Positions 41,474 to 51,774 of a DNA stretch of 64,000 nt are shown one piece after another. The notes under the pieces were generated by a model that ran no database searches, was not told the DNA's origin, and saw only the letters and a program-made list of their open reading frames with translations. Source of the DNA: Flaccisagitta enflata (lineage: Eukaryota; Chaetognatha; Sagittoidea; Aphragmophora). Position 1 is the stretch's first letter. Each line of letters begins with the position of its first letter. The position numbers and the translations under genes were made by a program. Location of the stretch: NCBI GenBank assembly GCA_965153355.1, contig OZ231127.1, positions 98,642,001 through 98,706,000 of the forward strand, written 5' to 3'.

Positions 41474-42577
41474 CTAAATTTTTTTGGAAATTACCAAATT
41501 GAATGAAATGGGGCATGATTTTAGGCATACACCGATGTCATAAGGTTCAAAAGCATTATTATACAAAGTAAACTGCACTTCACGTACATTGGTACTACTA
41601 AGCCGCTTCTTATTACAAAAAATCATTTTATTTTCAACATCATAACTGCAAAGAATTGAATATAAGTTTCCAGCCACATAAAATGTAGGTTCAATCAACT
41701 TTTTAAACCCAATATGACATATTCTGTCATTTTCTTCAAGAAAACTCACGGTATCACCAATATTATTACTACTGCATAGTTTTAATGACAGTTTATCACT
41801 TTCATTCATGACTTCCACTTCATTTTTCCCATTACCACCAAACAAGCGCATGACCTCACTCTTATAACCTAAAGCTAACATCAAATTGCAGCTAGCAAAA
41901 AACATAAATCCTTTACCAATTCTTATCTGTATCCTTCCATCAACATATTCAACACAAAATAATTCTTGCTCTGGAAAAACTTTTTTTCTGCCGGACATTT
42001 TGGATCGTAGAGCACTATTTACAAGCAAAGTACTTCCATCCACTTTATCTACAGTTTTATTGTTTACATTCTTTACCACAGACTGTGGCCCATTAATCAC
42101 TACGACCGACTCGCCAGCAGGATTCCCAGCCGAATTCTCGGCTGGATTCTTGGCCGAATTCCCAGATTCCTTCTCGGCCGCATCCCCATCTGCATTTTCT
42201 CCTTCCACCTCCAAAGAGGAAGCTTTAGGAGGTAATCCTTTAGCTTCATTATTCTCAACGCAAACGGAATTATGAATGAAATTGGTGTATACGAGACAGT
42301 TAATTTGATTGCATAAATCATTCATAGACACGTAGTTTATTTCATATTCCCGAGTGTCTTCTCTCTTCAAGTATTTTTTGTCGAAACCAAAATTCATAAT
42401 GAATTTTATTTTTCTCACTTTTTGAGGCAAAATAAGTTGTTCCAACTGTACAAATGTCTTTTCTTTTTCATTGATATTCAAGTTCAACCCACTCATATTT
42501 ACATGAAACGACGACTTCTCCCGCACATAGCAGCCCTTATCTCTGCTGCTCACTCTTATCTCCTTCACAACCTCCAT
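41474..42577 (-). CDS. Penton-like minor capsid protein, putative (copy 2, 367 aa)
   Basis: Copy of 22757-23857. Differences cluster in the linker (Glu to Lys, Pro to Ser, an extra Asn codon) and at R/P before the E-L-F-C-V strand and T/N in F-G-G-x-G-K-N. This pattern fits a flexible linker between structured parts. Confidence 0.45.
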   Translation of the reverse strand: MEVVKEIRVSSRDKGCYVREKSSFHVNMSGLNLNINEKEKTFVQLEQLILPQKVRKIKFIMNFGFDKKYLKREDTREYEINYVSMNDLCNQINCLVYTNFIHNSVCVENNEAKGLPPKASSLEVEGENADGDAAEKESGNSAKNPAENSAGNPAGESVVVINGPQSVVKNVNNKTVDKVDGSTLLVNSALRSKMSGRKKVFPEQELFCVEYVDGRIQIRIGKGFMFFASCNLMLALGYKSEVMRLFGGNGKNEVEVMNESDKLSLKLCSSNNIGDTVSFLEENDRICHIGFKKLIEPTFYVAGNLYSILCSYDVENKMIFCNKKRLSSTNVREVQFTLYNNAFEPYDIGVCLKSCPISFNLVISKKI

Positions 42578-42588
42578 TTTCTTTCCTT

Positions 42589-42963
42589 TTAAACCAAACT
42601 TCTCAGAGCGACATTTCTTTCATTGATGGCATCAGGACGATTGGCTCCAGGACGCGCTGTCCCAAACCGCATATCAACTTCAAATCTCCTCCCCCACCTC
42701 ATTCTCGCAGCCGCCGACAACTTGAAGCAGACAAATAATGCCACAGCAACAAAAGCCACAGCAACAAAAAATGCGTCCATGATCAAATCCAAAGGTTCAA
42801 TCCAATTCAGTTCAATTTCAATGTTTTCTTTTTCCACTGTGAAGCTAGGAACCGTAGATACCCCTATATCACCATTAAAATGGTAATCCACAGTGGTACC
42901 AGTTGAAGTAAAATTCACTTCATCCCACACAAAGGCACTCACGTTACCTGTAGTAGCATTCAT
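42589..42963 (-). CDS. Membrane protein with N-glycosylation sites, hypothetical (copy 2, 124 aa)
   Basis: Copy of 23869-24243; Ser to Thr at residue 5. Transmembrane helix and Arg-rich tail unchanged. Confidence 0.5.
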   Translation of the reverse strand: MNATTGNVSAFVWDEVNFTSTGTTVDYHFNGDIGVSTVPSFTVEKENIEIELNWIEPLDLIMDAFFVAVAFVAVALFVCFKLSAAARMRWGRRFEVDMRFGTARPGANRPDAINERNVALRSLV

Positions 42964-42989
42964 TGTTATCTGTACATAATAAATTCACT

Positions 42990-44168
42990 TTACTTAAAGG
43001 CATTTTTACTGGCGTAAAAAACCTTATCACAATGTTTCACATTGAAATATACATAATCACCAATAATTTTTTTATTCAGTGGCTCAGAAATACAATTATA
43101 GTAGCGAGCTTTAGCCAATGAAATCTCAGAAAACACTTTCAGCTCGTAATAAGAAAATCGATGATTTGATATTGGTTTTAACGAATAAACAGATCCCACT
43201 GTAAAATAGAAAATGTGATCATGTTCATGCCTCTCTAACACTATGTAAAATTGCGATGAAAACGAAGAATAACTTTCCTTGAAAGACAATCCCTCTTTTG
43301 GGGCATACTTTTGAATTTTCACTAAAGAAAATAACAGAATGTTTTTAGGATTTTCTATATGGTTTTTTAACAACTTCCGAGACCCAATTCGTCGACTGTA
43401 TTTCAACATTTTTACATAATTAGGAGATTGATGCAACATATCACTACTTGAATGACCTTTAAATACTTCTCTTCCTTTTTTATTCATTATACTTTCAATC
43501 GCCAGTAATTTTTCAGACCATTCTAAGTTCATCATATCTTCATTTAACTGGAGCCTTTCAAGATATGATCTTAGACTTCTATTGCTAACTTCAGCATAAT
43601 TAGCACCGTAAGACTTACGATCTAATCTACGGGGGGAAATAGGTTGTAAACGAATACCATTGGACTCAAAAAAAGAACGAGACTTTTTACTGAGATACTC
43701 AATTCCTTGGTCTGTACTCAAACGGTCACATGACTGTGGCAAATAAGGGCTACGATTAAATACTGATTGAAATGCAAAAATCAAATCATCAGCTTTGGTC
43801 GATTTCAATGGCGCTAAATAAGTGAACAATGATAAACTGTCAATTATCAATAGGACATACTTGGTACTACCCTTGCCATAATTTCGACTCTTACTAAGAT
43901 GTAACACATCAGAAAATATCCAATTAAAAAAATTAGGAGCCAAAATCATTGCCCGAGAAACTTCTTTTTTTTTACGCTCAGAGTCATTGCGAATAACCAA
44001 TCCAGAGCTTCTTTCTTCTTGCAAATATTCTACTATCTCTCTTTCTTCAACATCAAAGCCTCTCTTTTCAAAATATTCTATTATTTCTTTTTTATTTTTC
44101 GACAGAAATAAAGGGGAGTTTTTTTCATGAATAGCAGAATCCAATAATTTTCGAATCTTGGGCCTCAT
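42990..44168 (-). CDS. Retrovirus-like DDE integrase (copy 2, 392 aa)
   Basis: Copy of 24270-25448. Triad Asp 87, Asp 153, Glu 193 intact; Leu at residue 150. Its ATG again overlaps the TGA of the intact upstream gene (ATGA at 44168-44165), so in this copy the two-gene arrangement is complete. Confidence 0.82.
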   Translation of the reverse strand: MRPKIRKLLDSAIHEKNSPLFLSKNKKEIIEYFEKRGFDVEEREIVEYLQEERSSGLVIRNDSERKKKEVSRAMILAPNFFNWIFSDVLHLSKSRNYGKGSTKYVLLIIDSLSLFTYLAPLKSTKADDLIFAFQSVFNRSPYLPQSCDRLSTDQGIEYLSKKSRSFFESNGIRLQPISPRRLDRKSYGANYAEVSNRSLRSYLERLQLNEDMMNLEWSEKLLAIESIMNKKGREVFKGHSSSDMLHQSPNYVKMLKYSRRIGSRKLLKNHIENPKNILLFSLVKIQKYAPKEGLSFKESYSSFSSQFYIVLERHEHDHIFYFTVGSVYSLKPISNHRFSYYELKVFSEISLAKARYYNCISEPLNKKIIGDYVYFNVKHCDKVFYASKNAFK

Positions 44169-45199
44169 TTTTTCTTCTTCCGTTTGCCCTTCACACTTTC
44201 ACTCACAACGCCAGTAGCCCACGCCTTTTCGATACGATCCACTAATCGAGGCGACCTAACAATAACATTTAAACATCAATAACCTGAATGAACAAACTAT
44301 AACAAAGGACCAACCGACCAACACATCTAATAACCGTACTCCTCATTACATTACCTCCGCAGGTTGGACAAATCTGATTCGGGGACATCAAACCGTCTTT
44401 TGGCCGGTGCCAGTTCTTCCTCCTGAAATTCGACCTTTCGCTTCCTTCCCCTACCCCTACCACTTATCGTCCCTTCTCCTACAGTCTCATTCGTCGACCC
44501 TACAGCTTCTTCACTTCCAACTCCACTGTTAACACCTGTACCACTCCCAACGCCACTGTCAGCTATATCACCTCCTACACCACTGTCAACTTCACCGCCT
44601 TCTGCTGTGACAGGTACTGAAGGTCCAATACTATCTTGCTCACGTAAAGCGCGCACCCTCAAAAGATCTTCTTTCAAAATTTGAACATCTCCGCTTCTTA
44701 AACATGAGAGAGGAGCTTTTATATGCAACAAGGCCTCAACAAACAGTCCAACACCGACAGGAATTTGAGCCGCATTTGCCGACACACAAAAAGCTATCAA
44801 ATTCTTTATATTTGAGAACTTTATAACTTCAGATTGAATTATCAATTCATAAGTATTTTTGTCGTAGTTTACAAAATCAGAGCGATTTATTTCATCCAAA
44901 ATTGTTTGACCAAGCTCACGCTCTTTTACACCATTTAATCCACTTAAAATGGCATCATATTCATTGTTGGTCACTGGAGGCACATTTCCACCGGGAACAT
45001 TGCCGTTGCTTGTCTCACTGCTTGTGGATGCAGTTTGGCCACTTGTCGGAATTTGGCCTCTTTTCAAAAGGGATAATTTTTTCCCTTCAATTAAACCTTT
45101 AATTTTTTCAATTTTTTCTTCACATGATATTCCTTCCTCCTCTATCACTGCCTTAAGAAAGGGACTTTTTATATAGCTAGTATAATTGCTTGAAGTCAT
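44165..45199 (-). CDS. Basic nuclear-type protein, 2 exons (intact, about 311 aa), hypothetical
   Basis: Exons 45199-44355 and 44255-44165 join in phase across a 99-bp GT-AG intron. The ATG at 45199 is used; an upstream in-frame GTG is ignored. Not recognised. Residues about 5-50 are helical and charged, 50-80 are Ser/Thr/Gly-rich, 85-180 look globular, and 190-245 are Gly/Val/Ser repeats (D-S-G-V-G). Basic nuclear-localisation-like clusters follow (R-G-R-G-R-K-R-K and P-A-K-R-R), and exon 2 ends in K-R-K-K-K-K. The stop overlaps the integrase start (ATGA). A DNA-binding or integration partner role is a guess from the arrangement. Confidence 0.55.
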
Positions 45200-45203
45200 T
45201 TTT

Positions 45204-45533
45204 TTAATCACATTCTAAACAGTTATTAATGAAATCATACAAAATATGATTGTTAAACAACTTTTGCTCCTTTTTTGAACACTGTATAAACCTTTTTTTC
45301 CTCTTTTTTATTGAAATTTTCTTATTTTTGAGAAATTTCAAAAGTTTTTTATTTTTCAATATTTGTCTTCTACTTTTGGATGAAAAACAATCTTTCAAAG
45401 TTTTTTTGAGACAATTTTTCACAATTTCAATTATACAAACGAAGACTTTTGTCTTTAAACCGTCTGTAAACAGTGTGTCTCTTACACATGCATCCAAAAA
45501 TGCTCTTAAGTGTTTTTTCTTTCGGCACCCCAT
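45204..45533 (-). CDS. Small Lys/Cys-rich protein, hypothetical (109 aa)
   Basis: Present once, outside the duplication. Very Lys-rich in the middle (L-K-N-K-K-L-L-K-F-L-K-N-K-K-I) with nine or so Cys, no signal peptide and a C-terminal helix ending N-N-C-L-E-C-D. It starts four bases after the ATPase stop and ends four bases before the next ATG, so it belongs to the packed minus-strand block. Function unknown. Confidence 0.5.
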   Translation of the reverse strand: MGCRKKKHLRAFLDACVRDTLFTDGLKTKVFVCIIEIVKNCLKKTLKDCFSSKSRRQILKNKKLLKFLKNKKISIKKRKKRFIQCSKKEQKLFNNHILYDFINNCLECD

Positions 45534-45537
45534 AAGC

Positions 45538-46606
45538 TTAACTTGTCACTGCTTCTTCCTCTCCCTCTGTCTCCGAATCTGATTGATGAAATGATAAAAC
45601 GGGGTCTTCCGAAGACATTAATGTATTCATGAACACAGAAGGACGGCGACACAAAGGCGATACGCATATCAGTAGAAATTTGAACTGATCACTCTGTACG
45701 TAACGCTCAAATATTTTCCACAATGTCAGACCACCCTTCAGTCTTACGTAGTATTTATCGAGATTTCTTTTTATACTTTTAAAATCATGGTTAGACCGCC
45801 ACAAAACAAGATGAGTTGAATTAAGCAATAATCCATTCAATTTTGATGACTTGAGAAATATGTCATATTGCTGTGCCACATAAAAAGTAATAATTTGGTA
45901 ATGATGATTCCACACAGAACTCAAATTCAATAGGGTATCCCTTAATGGTTCACTTGATAGTGCTTGCACATGAAAATCATCAAAAACAATGACTGTGGAC
46001 CCTTTCTCTATGCCCAAAGCCTCAATGAAATTGTTCTCCGGAATCTTTTTCAGAAAAACTCCTTTTATTCCATCTTCTTTTGATAGGAAACTTTTTAAAT
46101 CAGTCACGGCGCTACATTCTTCACGAAAAAAGTAAATAATTTTAGTAGGCTTCACAACAAAATGATTCGAATAATCTTTAATATTCTCCACCAAAAAAGT
46201 AGATTTCCCTAATTAAGAAAAAAAAAAACATGATATGCAACAAAAATAATAGTACAGAGGTACAGCCTTTGTTTTCTTTATCAAAAAAGCATGCGACCTA
46301 AAACAAAAATTATAGTACAGAGGTACAGCCTTTGTTTTCTTTATTAAAAAATCATGCAACCTAAAACAAAAATTATAGTACAGAGGTACAGCCTTTGTTT
46401 TCTTAAAACTTAAAGCCCTAAATATTTGCTTTTTTTTAACAATAGTAAAGGTACATGGGTACAGCTTAAAATTTTCTTACAATATTTTCTTTTTCTATTA
46501 TTTTTATTTGCATACCACAATTGCTATTTCCAAGTAAAACTAAAAAGCTGGAGGGAGGATATTTATGAGTTTTACTTGAATAAAAATTTTCATTTAATTC
46601 AGCCAT
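45538..46606 (-). CDS. Genome-packaging ATPase (HerA/FtsK type), 2 exons (about 253 aa)
   Basis: Exon 1 is 46606-46516 and exon 2 is 46208-45538; a 307-bp GT-AG intron splits the Walker A P-loop codon for Gly. Exon 1 ends with a hydrophobic strand and the first part of G-x4-G-K-S-T; exon 2 begins with K-S-T-F-L. Walker B is V-I-V-F-D-D-F near residue 95. The C-terminal about 20 residues are acidic. The length matches Polinton packaging ATPases, which drive DNA into the capsid. Exon 1 was found from the sequence itself: it is only 30 codons long. The intron carries the GTACAG repeats. The gene occurs once, outside the duplication. Confidence 0.78.
46232..46462. repeat. GTACAGAGGTACAG repeat cluster in ATPase intron
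   Basis: Three units of about 65 bp with core AAAAATTATAGTACAGAGG plus TACAGCC and a TTTGTTTTCTTT tail, and a fourth degenerate core AAAGGTACATGGGTACAGC. The same core is found upstream of the 193-aa gene. Confidence 0.85.
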
Positions 46607-47640
46607 TGTTATGGCCTGAAGGCCCAAAACATTCATATATATATTTAATTTCTTTTCTTCTTCCTCTTCCGCCTCCCTATTTTCTCTTCTTTATTTTCTT
46701 TCCTCCTTTCTTTTTCCTCTTCCTCTTCCCCCTCCTTATATTTTCCTTTATTTTCTTCTTTCCTCCATTTCCTCCTTTCTCTTCCTCCCCATATAGAGTT
46801 TCATGGGTTCTCTTTTTCTTTTCTTTCTAAATCTCCTCTTCTCTATATATCGCGTGCCTTCATCTTACGCACCTCCTCTTCCTCCTTCACCCTAACGCGC
46901 CCTTTCAAATCTGTCTATCTCATCTGTCTATCTTTCTATACTATCATCTACCACATTGTACTTTTTCTATCTTACTTACTTACTGTCTTTCTGTCTTTTA
47001 AATCAATTTATGTTTTGTACAAATAAAATAATACCAAAAATTCTCAAAACAATCAACTATACTATAACTACCGTATCATCTCTTTACTACTTCTTTATCT
47101 CATTTATAATTCATTTAATTTCATTCTTCCTACTAAAAATCTATTTATTTTTTGACTTAAAAAATCAATCCGTTTAAAAACCTAAAAGGGCATTATAAAA
47201 ACGTAAAAGGGCACTATAATATTCCAAAATTCTATCACTAAAACCTAAATCTTGTCATCAAAACCGCAAAAATGTACCTTTAAAACCTTTTAAAAACCCA
47301 TTCAAACTCCAAGTTAGCTTATCAAAACTCCTTTCTATCTAAAGAAATTTCATTAGCCGTTTTTCTTTTTCATATAAACCATTTTAAACTTTGGACGAAC
47401 TTTTTTCACTTCCAATTCATTCTTTTTTTCATCTAACTCTTCCTTCCACTCGATTTACTCATCAACTTCTTTTTTTCAACTTAAGCCTTCGATCTTTTTT
47501 TTTTTATTTGTAATACGAAAATTTAATATACGTTTATGATTTATCGTACGAGTACGGAGTACAAACCATTATTCTGAGTGCCAACTATCTTATTTCTTAA
47601 CTTATCGTACAAGTACAGAGTATAAACCATCATTCTGAAT
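46607..47640. other. Right flank, pyrimidine- and AT-rich, no gene seen
   Basis: CTTCCTCTTCC-type pyrimidine tracts (46640-46800) then AT-rich sequence. A diverged direct repeat of about 45 bp (TTATCGTACGAGTACGGAGT and TTATCGTACAAGTACAGAGT) lies at 47538-47582 and 47598-47640. I found no inverted match to the left flank that would mark the viral terminus. Confidence 0.4.
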
Positions 47641-47657
47641 GCCGTCCGTCTTTCCAT

Positions 47658-47754
47658 TCTTTCATTCCTTCTTTCTTTCTTTCTTTCTTGCTTTCTTTCT
47701 TTCTGTCTTTCTTTCTTTCTTTCTCGTTGTCCAGTTTCTTTCTTTCCTTCTTTC
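47658..47754. repeat. (CTTT)n microsatellite
   Basis: Imperfect CTTT tetranucleotide repeat. Confidence 0.93.
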
Positions 47755-48096
47755 CACCCATCGATCGAGTTCCACTGAAAGTAGGGTTACATTTGTACAG
47801 TATGATTGTCCTAAGTGGTCTTGCATTGGCCTGAGCCAAGCTTCAAGCTTGACCAGCCTCAGAATTTCAGCCTTCGATTCTTTCTAATAGCTCTGGGGCT
47901 GGCATTACTTACTAACTTTACTATAGCAAAACCTGAGAAAAGGTATCGTACGCGAGTACAGGCCTAGATTTTGCTGGCCTTGGCCATGACGTCATGATGT
48001 CCGAATTTGTCGAGAATTGAAACAAGAATTACTACTGACTGACCAACACGGCAAGGTGTAGTCTTGTGTCTGCGACTAAAAAGGAGAAAGAAGAAT

Positions 48097-48268
48097 AAAC
48101 AGATACACGGCTACCAAAGTCGTGTGCAGGTGGGCAGGGGCTTTGAAAAAAATGGCTTAGCATTCTATGAGTAGCAGTATTGCAAAAACCGCTCATAAAC
48201 GCTGAAAAAGCAAAGTGTTACCGACCAAAGAAGGCCACACCGACCAACATAGCGGGTCTTAGAATCGC
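48097..48268 (-). repeat. Dispersed introner-like repeat, reverse, diverged
   Basis: Reverse-complement of the conserved 3' block (GATACACGGCTACCAAAGTC then GTGGGCAGGGGC), followed by CCGACCAAC and CGCGTGC pieces of the 5' end. Located outside the viral genes. Confidence 0.6.
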
Positions 48269-48334
48269 GTGCAAGTGACTGAAAAAAAAAGCTGAAAAAC
48301 TAAAGGCCACATCATGGTTACTAAAGTGAAAATA

Positions 48335-48628
48335 GACCCGGCTACTCGATCAGACCCGGCTACTCGATCAGACCCGGCTACTCGATCAGACCCGGCTACT
48401 CGATCAGACCCGGCCACTCGATCAGACCCGGCCACTCATTAACCCGGCTACTCGATCAGACCTGGCTACTCGATCAGACTCGGCTACTCGATTAGACCCG
48501 GCTACTCAATCAGACCCGGCCACTCGATCAGACCCGGCCACTCGATCAGACCCGGCCACTCGATCAGACCTGGCCACTCGATCAGACCCGGCCACTCATT
48601 AACCCGGCTACTCGATCAGACCTGGCTA
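48335..48628. repeat. 18-bp minisatellite, unit GACCCGGCTACTCGATCA
   Basis: About 16 units with TAC/CAC variants. A 17-bp variant ending in CATTAA occurs twice, 162 bp apart, showing a nine-unit higher-order repeat. Confidence 0.92.
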
Positions 48629-48684
48629 ACCTGGAAGTCCATGATGGCATACCTGGAAGTCCATGATGGCATACCTGGAAGTAC
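48628..48684. repeat. 22-bp tandem repeat, unit ACCTGGAAGTCCATGATGGC + AT
   Basis: Two complete units and a partial third, directly after the 18-bp array; followed by A-rich low-complexity sequence to about 48900. Confidence 0.85.
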
Positions 48685-48899
48685 AACAATGAAAAATGAT
48701 AACTAAAAAGAATAAAAAAAATTAAGAAAAAAAAAAAACATCATAAAAGATTTAAAAAAAAAAGATTTAAAAAGAAAAAAAATTTTTTTTCAAAAGAAAA
48801 ATTATTTAAAAGAAAAAATTCTTTTTAAAGAAAAAAATTAAAAAAAATTTTTTTTTCAAAAAAAAAAAAGAAATTTCAAAAAAAGAAAAAAAAATTTTA

Positions 48900-49265
48900 A
48901 GTCCAGGAAATAATGTTACTAGACTAGATACATTATGAATACCCTTATATTTTCTTAACCAATGCTCAGAATTTACTGAAAGCTGGGGAGCTTTAATTGA
49001 TGCAAAGAACCTTCACAGCAAGTTTGAACAATATTGGCGAACTTTTACTACCCTTCCCCTATGTAATTTGCACAAGTCGAGGAATTAATATTACTTGCAA
49101 AATACCCTAATATCTTCTAAACCAATACTCAGAATTATCTGAAATCTTGCAGGGGAGCTTTAATTGATGCAATGACCCTTCACAGCAAGTTTGAACAACA
49201 TTGGTGACCCTTTACTACCCTTCCCTTATGTAAATTGCACAAGTCCAGGAATTAATATTACTACA
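48900..49265. repeat. Diverged tandem repeat of about 170-180 bp
   Basis: Two diverged copies of a unit containing GGGGAGCTTTAATTGATGCA, CTTCACAGCAAGTTTGAACA and TTTACTACCCTTCCC, with a partial third beginning AAGTCCAGGAATTAATATTA. Confidence 0.8.
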
Positions 49266-49649
49266 AAAATAATAGGCAAAGGGTATCAAATACTTATGAA
49301 TGTTGTTGAAAGTTGGTACACAGGTTAGTAATGCCCTAAAAATAACACTGACCAAGTTTCATCAACATCTGAGTACTGGTTCTCAAGTTTTCGAGGGTTG
49401 ACACAAACACGACAAACGACTCACTACACGAAAGGAATTTTCAAGGCTATGTTATAGACCACATAGAGAAATAACTCGATGTGGCCAAAAAGGAAAGCTA
49501 GGAAATTGATACAGATGAGAGAAGAAACCGTCCGAATGTATAGATCATACGGTTGACGACCCAATTAATATGTGACTTATATGGTTCGTCCAAACAATTA
49601 TCACGTCGACTCTTGTTGGTCACTTCATACCATTTACTGAAATTCTTTT

Positions 49650-49829
49650 AGTCGCGTGCCACGCGACTCTACACCCCACTTTGTCCATCGGTTGGTCAGT
49701 CACACTTAACTTTTTTGTATGTTTTTTATTCTTTGACCATATTGCTCCTGCCCAAATGCTCTGGTGAGCTCAAATATGGCCCCTGCCCACCCACACGCGA
49801 CTGGGGTAGCTGTGTATCCGGCCTTGTTA
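49650..49829 (+). repeat. Dispersed introner-like repeat, near-complete copy in host flank
   Basis: Starts with a hairpin AGTCGCGT-GCC-ACGCGACT, then CTACACCCCACTTTGTCC, a T-rich middle, GCTCCTGCCCAAATGCTCTG and the conserved 3' block ending GTGTATCCGGCCTTGTT. Best example of the family outside the viral genes. Confidence 0.85.
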
Positions 49830-49927
49830 ACTGTTGACATCATAACTGATTCCGAAATTAAGTAGGAAATTTTACAAAATGTAATGCATGTCTCTCAATC
49901 GTACAGCTACTGGCTCTTTTCGTTTTT

Positions 49928-49933
49928 GTCTGT

Positions 49934-50026
<93 letters not shown>
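49928..50026. repeat. (GT)n microsatellite
   Basis: GT dinucleotide repeat. Confidence 0.97.
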
Positions 50027-50027
<1 letters not shown>

Positions 50028-50306
50028 CTGTACAACCTTGGAAATAAGTTTATCGCATCACTTAAAGCCTCATATCTCCTTTACAAATAAAAAAATCTAA
50101 GAAAAGGGTGAGGTTCTGAAACGTCTTCGAATTTTCTAGCAGTTGGCGCCAACCGCGCTACTGTGCATCCAACCGTTTAGAAATGAGAGCTGAACGAAGT
50201 TCGGTACCTCTTAAGAAAAATGGCATTTTTGAAACATGTTAATTGTATTATCTTGTCCATAAAATGCCCCTTAATCAATAATGCGATAAACTTTTTTCCA
50301 AGATAG

Positions 50307-50347
50307 TATGTGTGTGTGTGTGTGTGTTCCTGTATGTGTGTGTGTTG

Positions 50348-50400
<53 letters not shown>
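50307..50400. repeat. (GT)n microsatellite, interrupted
   Basis: GT repeat with TTCCTGTA and TTGA interruptions. Confidence 0.96.
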
Positions 50401-50401
<1 letters not shown>

Positions 50402-50789
50402 ACTTGCCGACATGCCTGCACTTTAGAACTACAGAACAAAAAAGTCAATTCTAAGCACTTTTTTGCTATTTCGAGTCTTTTGGGCTATACTGCCTCTGCC
50501 CAAATGCCCTTGGGATCCTCTTAATCTTTGTTGCTGCATCCCTGCAACTGCTCTACAAGGGGGATGTCATTGAAAAGTGAATTTGGCCGTTTTGCTGGCA
50601 ATTACTCAATTTGAACTAACGAAAATACACTAAGAAAAAAGTGTGCTGGAGAAGAAGGGGGGGTGGCACAACCACATTTCTTCATACTCTATGACCCTAA
50701 AACTTGATAGAATTTCCCTGTACATGTCCCCAAACGTTTCACTTATATAAGCAAGACCGATTTACGAGATTGTGGTTTTTCGTCCAACC

Positions 50790-50913
<124 letters not shown>

Positions 50914-51194
50914 TCATTTCTTTCTTTTCTTCTTATGTCTGATGAAGCACAGAGTAACTGTGTGAAAATTCACGTTTTTTCTCACTCATGGTTGTCTACA
51001 ATTTGTCAAATACATTTCACTATAGATTATGGTTTGCAACTTAATGATAAGCAATTCCAATTGTCATGATACTAAAACATGATTCGAAAAAGGAATGGGA
51101 AAAAAAGAAAATTCTTTGAAGATTGGGAAAAAAATTATAAATGAATTTTTTTGATACATCAATACTTTATCTTTATTAATGGGGCTCTTTTTAT

Positions 51195-51400
51195 TCGCGT
51201 GCTCCGCTTTGTTGGTCCGTCGGTCCATCCATCCAACGGTCCATTGATCCATCTGTCAGTCTGTCCATCACACTTTTTCTTTTTGGTATTAATGTTTTTT
51301 TTTTGGCATAGCTGCTCCTGCCCAAATGCTCCACTGACCTCAAATATGGCCCCTGCCCACCCACACATGACTGGGGTAGCCGTGTATCTGGCCTTGTTTA
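51195..51400 (+). repeat. Dispersed introner-like repeat in host flank
   Basis: CGCGTGCTCCGCTTTGTTGG at the 5' end, GTCCATCC-type tract, GACCTCAAATATGGCCCCTG and TATCTGGCCTTGTT end. Confidence 0.83.
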
Positions 51401-51409
51401 TATTTACTC

Positions 51410-51509
51410 TCTTATTCTCTTTTTCTTTTTTCTGTGTTTCTTTTTTTCTTTTGTCTTTCTTTCATTCTTTCTCTGTTTCTTTCTCTGTTTCTTTCTCTGT
51501 TTCTTTCTC

Positions 51510-51565
<56 letters not shown>

Positions 51566-51592
51566 TTTTTCTTTCTTCCTTTCTTTTTTCCA
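51410..51592. repeat. (CTTT)n microsatellite with CTGTTTCTTT start
   Basis: Pyrimidine tetranucleotide repeat, followed at 51597-51650 by a GC-rich stretch with GGGGCCC and CCGCGGGGCCC inverted motifs. Confidence 0.93.
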
Positions 51593-51774
51593 AGTTGGGG
51601 GCCCTACCGCGGGGCCCCCCTCACCGCGGGGCCCTAGGCTTAAGCCTCTTAAACCTATTGGGAAGTCCGGCTCAGCCGCACAGGGATGTAAAGATTTCTG
51701 TGGCAAAAGATGGCAATGAAAATTTTTTTCTCTCCCATAGGTATGTACACAAGTTTTGCAAATTGAGACCATAT

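Noticed and set aside
42589-46606. Bacterial origin suggested by closely packed genes and ATGA overlap
   Set aside because: GT-AG introns, P-loop splitting by an intron, lack of ribosome-binding sites and the animal host gene all argue for a eukaryotic virus.
48335-48628. Regular 18-bp repeats as a CRISPR array
   Set aside because: Units are contiguous without spacers and the genome is animal.
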